Below are positions 1 through 5,540 of a DNA stretch of 10,367 nucleotides, piece after piece (position 1 is the stretch's first letter; the number at the start of each line of letters is the position of its first letter). A program made the translations under genes and the position numbers. The notes under the pieces are model-generated. The model did no database searches. It had not been told where the DNA came from and was given only the letters and a program-made list of their open reading frames with translations. Source of the stretch: CAZEGV01 sp964511645 (GTDB lineage Bacteria > Bacteroidota > Bacteroidia > Cytophagales > JAAEPT01); the NCBI GenBank assembly GCA_964511645.1, contig CAZEGV010000077.1, positions 1-10,367 on the forward strand, written 5' to 3'.

Positions 1-118
1 CATCAATAGAATCCCAATCAAGTAAACTATTCATCTGTTTAAAAAATGTGGCTTTAATTTTTCTCGTTCTTGGGTTGCAGATACTATCTGCAAAGCTTTG
101 GTGACTTGTTTTTCGCAT
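1..118 (-). CDS. IS5-family transposase, N-terminal fragment (runs off the left edge)
   Basis: An open frame of 39 codons starts at the ATG at 118 and runs off the window. The visible protein contains SFADSICNPRTRKIKATFF followed by KQMNSLLDWDSID. This resembles, from memory, the N-terminus of IS5-family DDE transposases of Bacteroidota such as the Porphyromonas IS1126/ISPg group, which carry a SFAD...F..Q...LIDW pattern. The catalytic DDE part lies outside the window. The sequence TATCTTTA just upstream of the ATG resembles the Bacteroidota -7 box TAnnTTTG. The ATG at 123 is in another frame and closes quickly, so 118 is the better start. The neighbouring glycosyltransferase ends inside the likely terminal repeat of this element. 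Confidence 0.62.
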   Translation of the reverse strand, partial: MRKTSHQSFADSICNPRTRKIKATFFKQMNSLLDWDSID

Positions 119-172
119 AGCATAAAGATACAAAATTTTGGAAAAATAAACTACTCACCTTGCAACGGTCTT
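119..172 (-). mobile_element. Probable outer end (terminal inverted repeat) of the IS5-like element
   Basis: Read on the minus strand, the segment 161-172 is AAGACCGTTGCA. It resembles the IS1126-like terminal repeat GAGACCTTTGCA that I recall from memory. It lies 43 bases upstream of the transposase start, a normal distance for this family. A TTAA at 171-174 sits at the boundary and would fit the short AT-rich target preferred by IS5-type elements. The other end of the element is outside the window, so the repeat cannot be verified as a pair. Confidence 0.45.
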
Positions 173-1030
173 AATTGGTAAGTTATTATATAAATACTGT
201 CTATGCATTAAGATATGTTGGGCAGGGGCAGAATGTAAAAAATAAACATCTACTTCATTAATCACGCCTTTCTTTAAAATCTTATGAGGTTCTCTATACA
301 GACCCGTAACTATCGGATATTCTTTTTTGTTTTTTACCTTGTCAAGGGTTATAAAAAAGTCATCATGAATCATAACATCATCTTGAAAATAATGAACCCA
401 ATTTAAATCCGGATCAGATAAAAAATAAGAAAAACCAGTGTTTAAAGAAAAGACTAAACCCATGTTTTTTGGATTGTCAATATAAGTGACGGTTGAAAAT
501 TTGTCTTTTATTTTTTGATAATCGATACTAAATTTAAAGTCAGACCCATCGTTTACTACTAAAATTTCTTCCTTTCTATCCACTAAGCTTAATAATAATT
601 GATATAAATAATCTGGACGATTATAAGTTGTAATCAGAATACCTGTTTTTTCTTCTTTCATTGGTTTATAATACTTATTAAAATTTAACTCTAAAATACT
701 AGTGTATAAAATATATTTTAATGCCTTTATCTTTTCCTTTGGACTTCGGTTTCTTTTGTAAACAACAAATAAATAATTACCCCATACGGGTTTAAAATTT
801 GATTGGATAAAATCTAGGTAGTCATTGGTTAAATCTTCGTATAAGTGCCGGTGAAAAACAATATACTCAATATTATAATTTGATAAATTAATATCTTTTA
901 GAATTTGATATGGAAAGACCATAGGAAATTCATACAGCAATACTTCTGGGTCAATAAAAGCTTCTCCATTAGGCAAGTTTTCTATTAAGAATGTTACTAA
1001 CGAACTCCAGTATTTATCTTTTGGATACAT
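155..1030 (-). CDS. Family 2 (GT-A fold) glycosyltransferase, C-terminally truncated by an IS element
   Basis: The 291-residue protein has two parts. Residues 1-125 are a poorly characterised region ending PVWGNYLFVVYKR (81-93), which resembles the soluble tail of some membrane glycosyltransferases. From about 128 a nucleotide-sugar-binding GT-A core begins: TTYNR (134-138), VVNDGSD (158-164), NPKNMGL (186-192) and QDD (216-218), the last in the position of the metal-binding DxD. The family normally transfers a sugar from an activated donor to a glycan or lipid acceptor; the substrate here cannot be told. The last five residues, KTVAR, appear to be encoded by the end of the IS element, so the native protein probably continued beyond residue 286 and this copy may be inactive. 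The gene lies 57 bases downstream of the ThiE-like gene on the same strand. No transmembrane segment is evident. Confidence 0.8.
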   Translation of the reverse strand: MYPKDKYWSSLVTFLIENLPNGEAFIDPEVLLYEFPMVFPYQILKDINLSNYNIEYIVFHRHLYEDLTNDYLDFIQSNFKPVWGNYLFVVYKRNRSPKEKIKALKYILYTSILELNFNKYYKPMKEEKTGILITTYNRPDYLYQLLLSLVDRKEEILVVNDGSDFKFSIDYQKIKDKFSTVTYIDNPKNMGLVFSLNTGFSYFLSDPDLNWVHYFQDDVMIHDDFFITLDKVKNKKEYPIVTGLYREPHKILKKGVINEVDVYFLHSAPAQHILMHRQYLYNNLPIKTVAR

Positions 1031-1051
1031 ATTACTCTATTTTATTAGAAA

Positions 1052-1059
1052 TAAAGGTA
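1052..1059 (-). promoter_or_regulatory. Possible -7 promoter box for the glycosyltransferase
   Basis: The minus strand reads TACCTTTA, matching seven of eight positions of the Bacteroidota TAnnTTTG box, 21 bases before the glycosyltransferase ATG. No convincing upstream TTG box is present at 17-23 bases, so the gene may instead be read through from the thiamine operon. Confidence 0.3.
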
Positions 1060-1087
1060 AGAAAAATATTTCTTGCCTCATTATTCA

Positions 1088-1684
1088 TTACTTAAATTTC
1101 TTGCTGTTAAGTCGTAAACTATCAAAAACCATATAAAGCCTCTCATGGATGATTTGCTCCCAAATTGTGCCTAAAACTGCTATTTTTTTAAATCCCATAT
1201 CATGAACTTCTTGAATGCTATTACTTGTAATGCCACCTAATGCTACTAAAGGAAGTTTTGTTTTTGAATTTAGGTGTTTTAAATCATCAGCAGAAAAATG
1301 GGATAGATAATCAAGTTTAGATATACTATCAAATACAGGGGAAATAAGTCCATAACTGTATGGTTCTTTACAAGATAACACCTCTTTTATACTATGAAAT
1401 GACTTGGATTGTGAGATGCCAAAATTAGGAATAAAATTTGTTGTTGAATTATGGTGTAAGCCCTTTAATTTATATTTCAATGCTATTTCTGGATAGCCAT
1501 GTAAGACTATTTGAGGACGTAAATCTTTTGGGAGACGGTTAAGAATGTTTGCGATGTCTTCTTCGCTATAACCTGGCTTTCGGATATGTAAGGTATCTAA
1601 TCCTCGTTCAAAAAGCTCTAAAACCACATTCCACTCACCTATCAAGCGAGTGGGATGTGTAATGAGTATAATCTTCATTCTCAA
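1088..1684 (-). CDS. Thiamine phosphate synthase family protein (ThiE/TenI-like)
   Basis: This 198-residue protein has the TIM-barrel signature of the ThiE/TenI family: LHIRKP (32-37) at the first phosphate-contact strand, GLHH (75-78), SQSKSFHS (91-98), SPVFDS (115-120), ALGGI (148-152) and AVLGTIW (169-175). ThiE joins hydroxymethylpyrimidine pyrophosphate to thiazole phosphate to make thiamine phosphate. TenI relatives instead isomerise the thiazole carboxylate tautomer. R35 and K36 are retained, but GLHH replaces the usual D.HLGQ-type motif, so a TenI-like or diverged role is as likely as true synthase activity. The gene starts 18 bases after the thiC stop and is surely cotranscribed under the TPP riboswitch. 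M1 and M3 are both plausible starts. It is the last recognisable thi gene in the window. Confidence 0.85.
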   Translation of the reverse strand: MRMKIILITHPTRLIGEWNVVLELFERGLDTLHIRKPGYSEEDIANILNRLPKDLRPQIVLHGYPEIALKYKLKGLHHNSTTNFIPNFGISQSKSFHSIKEVLSCKEPYSYGLISPVFDSISKLDYLSHFSADDLKHLNSKTKLPLVALGGITSNSIQEVHDMGFKKIAVLGTIWEQIIHERLYMVFDSLRLNSKKFK

Positions 1685-1702
1685 TTAAGGATTAATACTA
1701 AT

Positions 1703-3568
1703 TTATTTATAAACTTCAGCACCTTCCTCACGGAACTGCTTTGATTTCTCTTCCATTCCTTGTTGCAAGGCTTCCTGTTCATTTATCCCTTGTTTTTTCG
1801 CAAAATCACGCACATCTTGAGAGATTTTCATTGAGCAGAAATTTGGTCCACACATCGAGCAGAAATGAGCAGTTTTGGCTCCTTCTGCTGGTAAAGTTTC
1901 ATCGTGGTATTCACGAGCAGTATCGGGATCCAATGCCAAATTGAATTGGTCTTCCCAACGGAATTCAAAACGAGCTTTTGACATTGCATTATCTCTATCT
2001 TGTGCTCCTGGGTGACCCTTTGCCAAATCCGCTGCATGTGCTGCCAACTTGTAAGTAATCACACCAACTTTTACATCTTCTTTGTTTGGTAAACCAAGAT
2101 GTTCTTTTGGTGTTACATAACAAAGCATTGCTGTACCAAACCAACCTATCATCGCTGCTCCAATTCCTGAAGTGATGTGATCGTAACCTGGTGCAATATC
2201 AGTTGTCAAAGGCCCTAATGTGTAGAAAGGTGCTTCGTGGCATTCTTTCAATTGTTTATCCATATTCGCTTTAATCATGTGCATTGGCACGTGACCTGGT
2301 CCTTCAATGAATGTTTGCACATCGTGTTTCCAAGCGATTTTTGTTAATTCACCTAAAGTTTCTAACTCAGCAAATTGTGCTTCGTCATTAGCATCGGCAA
2401 CCGAACCGGGGCGTAAGCCATCGCCTAAAGAAAAAGCCACATCGTAAGCTTTCATAATCTCACAAATTTCTTCAAAATGTGTGTATAAGAAACTTTCTCG
2501 GTGATGAGCTAAACACCATTTTGCCATAATCGAACCTCCACGAGAAACAATTCCTGTTACACGTTTGGCAGTCATTGGTACATAACGCAACAAAACTCCT
2601 GCGTGAATAGTGAAATATGAAACTCCTTGTTCCGCTTGTTCGATTAAGGTATCTCTAAAAATCTCCCAAGTCAAATCTTCGGCTTTACCATTTACTTTTT
2701 CGAGTGCTTGGTAAATTGGCACCGTTCCGATTGGCACTGGCGAATTTCTTAAAATCCATTCTCTGGTTTCGTGAATATTTTTACCAGTCGATAAATCCAT
2801 CACATTGTCAGCTCCCCAACGGCAAGCCCACACTGCTTTTTCAACTTCTTCTTCAATAGATGAAGTGGTTGCTGAGTTACCGATATTAGCATTTACTTTC
2901 ACCAAAAAATTACGCCCGATAATCATTGGCTCACACTCTGGATGATTGATATTGTTAGGTAATACAGCACGACCTCTTGCTATTTCTGAACGAACAAACT
3001 CTGCTGTGATTGGTCCTGTATGTACATGAGCACCAAAATTTTCTCCTGGATGCTGAGTGATACCATCGTCATTTGTTTCACAACGTTGGTTTTCACGGAT
3101 GGCTACATATTCCATTTCTGGAGTGATTATCCCTTGTTTGGCATAATACATTTGAGAAACATTTTTTCCTGCTTTTGCTTTCAAAGGTTTATCTAAATAC
3201 TCAAAACGCAAATGATCTAACGATTTATCATTCAGTCTTTCACGTCCATAAGCCGAAGAAATACTATCTAATTGCTCAACATCTCCTCTATCCAAAATCC
3301 ATTGTTGGCGTAATTTTGGTAATCCTTTTCTAACATCAATATCAATTTTTGGATCAGTATAAGGTCCTGATGTATCATAAACAGCAATAGGTGCGTTTGG
3401 CTCTCTTGTTTTCCCTCCGTCAAATGTCGATACCGAATCAGATAATGATATTTCACGCATGGCTACTTGTATATCGTGAATTTCACCTTGTATATATATC
3501 TTTTTAGAGCCTGTAAATGGTTCTTGAGAAATTACTTTTTCTGATGGTTTTGAATCTATTCCTTTCAT
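1703..3568 (-). CDS. thiC: Phosphomethylpyrimidine synthase ThiC
   Basis: ThiC is a cytoplasmic radical-SAM enzyme that rearranges aminoimidazole ribotide into hydroxymethylpyrimidine phosphate, the pyrimidine half of thiamine. The 621-residue protein is full length for the family. It shows NANIGNS (226-232), MDLSTG (257-262), SRGGS (342-346), SLGDGLRPG (380-388), EGPGHVP (422-428) and TDIAPGYDHI (456-465). The C-terminal iron-sulfur cluster motif CX2CX4C is at C570, C573 and C578. The start codon overlaps the stop of the upstream small reading frame as ATGA, suggesting translational coupling. A tandem GAAAACAT GAAAACAT precedes the start. Expression is expected to be repressed by TPP through the riboswitch at the head of the operon. 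All key motifs are intact. Confidence 0.98.
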   Translation of the reverse strand: MKGIDSKPSEKVISQEPFTGSKKIYIQGEIHDIQVAMREISLSDSVSTFDGGKTREPNAPIAVYDTSGPYTDPKIDIDVRKGLPKLRQQWILDRGDVEQLDSISSAYGRERLNDKSLDHLRFEYLDKPLKAKAGKNVSQMYYAKQGIITPEMEYVAIRENQRCETNDDGITQHPGENFGAHVHTGPITAEFVRSEIARGRAVLPNNINHPECEPMIIGRNFLVKVNANIGNSATTSSIEEEVEKAVWACRWGADNVMDLSTGKNIHETREWILRNSPVPIGTVPIYQALEKVNGKAEDLTWEIFRDTLIEQAEQGVSYFTIHAGVLLRYVPMTAKRVTGIVSRGGSIMAKWCLAHHRESFLYTHFEEICEIMKAYDVAFSLGDGLRPGSVADANDEAQFAELETLGELTKIAWKHDVQTFIEGPGHVPMHMIKANMDKQLKECHEAPFYTLGPLTTDIAPGYDHITSGIGAAMIGWFGTAMLCYVTPKEHLGLPNKEDVKVGVITYKLAAHAADLAKGHPGAQDRDNAMSKARFEFRWEDQFNLALDPDTAREYHDETLPAEGAKTAHFCSMCGPNFCSMKISQDVRDFAKKQGINEQEALQQGMEEKSKQFREEGAEVYK

Positions 3569-3717
3569 GTTTTCATGTTTTCATCGTAATTGTGCAATTT
3601 CATTAACGCAGGACATTCTGTATATACCCTACGATTAAAAGTATCTTCAAGATATTTATGTTTTTTACTCGTCTCTGCATTATGCGGAAAAGCATTTATT
3701 TCGTCATACATAATAAA
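3565..3717 (-). pseudogene. In-frame continuation (C-terminal half) of the small secreted protein, after a TGA
   Basis: Directly after the TGA at 3718-3720 the same frame stays open for 50 further codons. It reads FI, then a 48-residue stretch beginning at an ATG (3711) and ending at a TGA that overlaps the thiC start as ATGA. The residues include KYLEDTFNRRVYTECPALMK, which looks like folded, gene-like protein sequence with a cysteine. Because frame, spacing and both ends fit, I read it as the second half of one 122-codon gene broken by a nonsense codon. Reinitiation at the ATG six bases past the stop, or UGA readthrough, are alternatives. No selenocysteine hairpin is obvious after the TGA. 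I do not recognise the family with certainty. Confidence 0.6.
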
Positions 3718-3933
3718 TCAATATTCATTTAATGCCGCTTGGATACAAGCATGTGCCGCTTCTGCAGAAACAAAATGGATTTTTTTATCTTTTTCAATTC
3801 GTTTTTGAATGGATTCACCACATTCGCATGCTATATTAATGGCTTTATCCATGGTGGACGGCTTGTCGTCTTTCTGTGCTGATACTTGGATAATAACTGA
3901 TAAAAACATCCCGATTATAATTAGTTTTTTCAT
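3718..3933 (-). CDS. Small secreted protein of unknown function in the thi operon (N-terminal part of a split gene)
   Basis: The 71 residues begin with a clear signal peptide (MKKLIIIGMFLSVIIQVSA, cleavage likely before Q20), so the product should reach the periplasm. The mature part carries a CEC pair (C36, C38) and C63 in HACIQAAL. That arrangement recalls small flavobacterial exported proteins with CxC followed by a CI..A helix, a resemblance by eye only. The start overlaps the thiS stop as ATGA, and the preceding AGGAGG is also the coding sequence for the ThiS Gly-Gly tail. The frame continues for 50 codons beyond the TGA and ends in ATGA with thiC, so the intact gene would be about 122 residues. 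Its position suggests coregulation with thiamine synthesis but does not reveal a function. Confidence 0.65.
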   Translation of the reverse strand: MKKLIIIGMFLSVIIQVSAQKDDKPSTMDKAINIACECGESIQKRIEKDKKIHFVSAEAAHACIQAALNEY

Positions 3934-4127
3934 CCTCCTTGTGTGGCTTTAATGATTGTAAGATTATCTGTTGAAGATATCAATGTAGATTCCCACAGCT
4001 TAAACGGAATAATTTGATTGTTTTGGGCAATAGCAATGCCATTTGCTTTAATACCTAATTCAGCTATCAAATCTTTAATATTGCTCGATGCAATTTCTTT
4101 TTCGCTATTGTTTATTTTTATTTTCAT
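3930..4127 (-). CDS. thiS: Sulfur carrier protein ThiS
   Basis: ThiS is a ubiquitin-fold sulfur carrier. Its C-terminal glycine is adenylated by ThiF, converted to a thiocarboxylate, and donates sulfur to ThiG for the thiazole ring of thiamine. The protein begins MKIKINN and ends KATQGG, with the obligatory C-terminal Gly-Gly. I place the start at the ATG at 4127, giving 65 residues, the normal family length. A TTG at 4152-4154 would add nine residues, but these fall in the riboswitch expression platform and are unlike ThiS. It is the first gene after the TPP riboswitch, and its stop overlaps the next start by ATGA. Its partners ThiF, ThiG and ThiH are not in the window. Confidence 0.92.
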   Translation of the reverse strand: MKIKINNSEKEIASSNIKDLIAELGIKANGIAIAQNNQIIPFKLWESTLISSTDNLTIIKATQGG

Positions 4128-4175
4128 AAAATAATAGTAGGACTTTAGCGACAAACGAAGGGAATAAAAGTAATA
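4128..4175 (-). promoter_or_regulatory. Riboswitch expression platform (leader between aptamer and thiS)
   Basis: These 48 bases contain CTAAAGTC (minus strand, 4141-4148), perfectly complementary to GACTTTAG at the 5' side of aptamer helix P1 (4246-4253). They also contain ACTTTT (4166-4171), complementary to AAAAGT on the 3' side of P1 (4176-4181). Both strands of P1 therefore have alternative downstream partners. The CTAAAGTC segment ends 13 bases before the thiS ATG. No GC-rich hairpin followed by a T-run is seen, which argues for control of translation initiation. Confidence 0.5.
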
Positions 4176-4252
4176 ACTTTTTCCTACGGCAGTACTAACT
4201 GCATCAGGTCGTGAGGGTATTTCTCAGTCTTTTATTTTGACACCCCTAAAGT
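4176..4252 (-). promoter_or_regulatory. TPP riboswitch aptamer (THI element)
   Basis: The minus strand carries the conserved TPP aptamer elements in order: AGGGGTG, then CTGAGA (pyrimidine-binding arm), TACCCTC, ACCTGATGCAGTTAGTACTGCC (the pyrophosphate-sensing arm, in its Bacteroidota form) and GTAGG. P1 is closed by ACTTT with AAAGT. The element binds thiamine pyrophosphate and is expected to turn off the thiS-thiC operon when thiamine is plentiful. It sits 48 bases before the thiS ATG and about two bases after the likely transcription start. Confidence 0.95.
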
Positions 4253-4260
4253 CTTGGACA

Positions 4261-4268
4261 CAAATATA
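4261..4268 (-). promoter_or_regulatory. -7 promoter box of the thiamine operon
   Basis: The minus strand reads TATATTTG, a perfect match to the Bacteroidota TAnnTTTG box, with a TTG sixteen bases upstream. Transcription would begin around 4254, immediately before the P1 helix of the TPP aptamer, which is exactly where a riboswitch leader should start. Confidence 0.65.
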
Positions 4269-4405
4269 CAATATTTTTTCAAAACAATATTAAAATTGGA
4301 GAAATCACAATGGAGAAAATCAGCTTCTATTCTATTTTATCAGATACTAAATGTAAAATAATTATAAGTCATTTGAATTAAGGGTATTCTATTCTATCTT
4401 TTTTG

Positions 4406-4413
4406 TAGTTTTG
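4406..4413 (+). promoter_or_regulatory. Probable -7 promoter box of hemE, very close to the start codon
   Basis: TAGTTTTG matches TAnnTTTG and ends only four bases before the hemE ATG. If used, transcription would start at or next to the ATG and the mRNA would be essentially leaderless. No good TTG box lies 17-23 bases upstream, which lowers confidence. Confidence 0.42.
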
Positions 4414-4417
4414 CATT

Positions 4418-5443
4418 ATGGGATATCAAAATGATTTAATACTAAGATCTGCTAGAGGAGAGCAGGTAGAACGTACACCAGTGTGGTTAATGCGACAAGC
4501 AGGTAGAATATTGCCTGAATATAGAGCAGTGCGTAATAGCCTCAGCGGGTTTAAAGAATTGGTAGAAACTCCAGAATTAGCGGCAGAAGTAACTATACAA
4601 CCAGTAGACCTTTTAGGTGTAGATGCTGCTATTATTTTTTCTGATATTCTGGTGATACCAGAAGCAATGGGCTTAACTTATAAAATGGTTGAAAAACAAG
4701 GTCCTTGGTTTGAAAAAACCATTCAGTCTCTTGATGATGTAGTAAAACTTAAGATTGCCACCGCCGAGGATTTAGACTACACAATAGAAGCCATTAAAAT
4801 CACTAAAAAAGAATTAAATAACCGTGTGCCATTAATTGGATTTGCAGGAGCTCCATGGACTATTTTTTCTTATATGATAGAGGGTTCAGGGTCTAAGACT
4901 TTTTCTAAAGCTAGAAAAATGCTTTTTACAGAACCTGAATTAGCACACCAGTTATTACAAAAAATTACAGATAGCACAATTAACTATCTAAAAGGACAGA
5001 TTGTTGCTGGAGCAGATATTATCCAAATATTTGATAGTTGGGCAGGGATTCTTTCTCCTCAGCAATATGAAATATTTTCTATGCCTTATCTGAAGCAAAT
5101 TTGTGATGCTATACAAGAAGTACCAGTTACTGTATTTGCCAAAGGAGCTTACTTTGCTAGACATACTTTAGCACAATTAGACTGTAATACTATTGGTTTG
5201 GATTGGAATATGGGTATTCAAGAATCAAGAAACATTATTGGTGATAACAAAACTTTACAAGGAAACCTAGACCCTTGTGTGCTTTATGCCAGTTATTCAG
5301 AGATTGAAAAACAAACTAAAGAAATGTTACGTACTTTTGGCAAAAGCAGACACATTGCTAACTTAGGACATGGCGTATACCCTGATACTGACCCTGATAA
5401 GGTGAAATGCTTTATAGAAACGGTGAAATCATATCAGCATTAA
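4418..5443 (+). CDS. hemE: Uroporphyrinogen decarboxylase HemE
   Basis: HemE removes the four acetate carboxyl groups of uroporphyrinogen III to give coproporphyrinogen III in cytoplasmic heme synthesis. The 341-residue protein is full length. It has RTPVWLMRQAGRILPEYR (19-36) with the substrate-binding arginines R26 and R30, the catalytic aspartate D76 in FSDIL, GFAGAPWT (141-148) with Y152 just after it, FDSWAG (205-210) and NLGHGVYPDTDP (315-326) with H318. All positions expected for activity are present. It diverges from the thiamine operon, and queA follows 97 bases downstream on the same strand, so the two may be partly cotranscribed. No Shine-Dalgarno sequence precedes the start. Confidence 0.97.
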   Translation: MGYQNDLILRSARGEQVERTPVWLMRQAGRILPEYRAVRNSLSGFKELVETPELAAEVTIQPVDLLGVDAAIIFSDILVIPEAMGLTYKMVEKQGPWFEKTIQSLDDVVKLKIATAEDLDYTIEAIKITKKELNNRVPLIGFAGAPWTIFSYMIEGSGSKTFSKARKMLFTEPELAHQLLQKITDSTINYLKGQIVAGADIIQIFDSWAGILSPQQYEIFSMPYLKQICDAIQEVPVTVFAKGAYFARHTLAQLDCNTIGLDWNMGIQESRNIIGDNKTLQGNLDPCVLYASYSEIEKQTKEMLRTFGKSRHIANLGHGVYPDTDPDKVKCFIETVKSYQH

Positions 5444-5485
5444 GCTTTAGCTCAATCAAAACTTGTTACTTGACAGCACTTATTG

Positions 5486-5493
5486 TAAGTTTG
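5486..5493 (+). promoter_or_regulatory. Probable -7 promoter box of queA
   Basis: TAAGTTTG is a perfect TAnnTTTG match in the hemE-queA gap. A TTG at 5463-5465 lies 20 bases upstream, inside the spacing known for flavobacterial promoters. Transcription would start near 5500, leaving a leader of about 40-45 bases. The box overlaps a small palindrome (ACTTA TTG TAAGT, 5478-5490). Confidence 0.5.
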
Positions 5494-5540
5494 CGATTCT
5501 TAATTAAATAAACTATTCGCTTTAATACCATTCTATTAAA

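Noticed and set aside
1068..1104. Nine-base direct repeat (ATTTCTTGC at 1068-1076 and 1096-1104) flanking the end of the ThiE-like gene
   Set aside because: It is short and AT-rich, with no element between the copies; chance or a small local duplication explains it.
1741..1944. Plus-strand open frame inside thiC, and similar frames inside thiC, queA, the propeller gene, alkC and the PIN gene
   Set aside because: They lie antisense or out of frame within well-supported genes and show no recognisable protein motifs.
3718..3720. UGA as selenocysteine in the small thi-operon protein
   Set aside because: No stable hairpin is visible just downstream of the TGA, and the flanking residues (Y, F) resemble no known selenoprotein context; a nonsense codon or reinitiation is simpler.
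4128..4154. ThiS starting at the TTG at 4152-4154 (nine extra residues)
   Set aside because: The added residues overlap the riboswitch expression platform and are unlike ThiS N-termini; the ATG at 4127 gives the normal length.
5478..5490. Palindrome ACTTA TTG TAAGT after hemE as a terminator
   Set aside because: The stem is only five A/T-rich pairs without a T-run, and it overlaps a better promoter box for queA.
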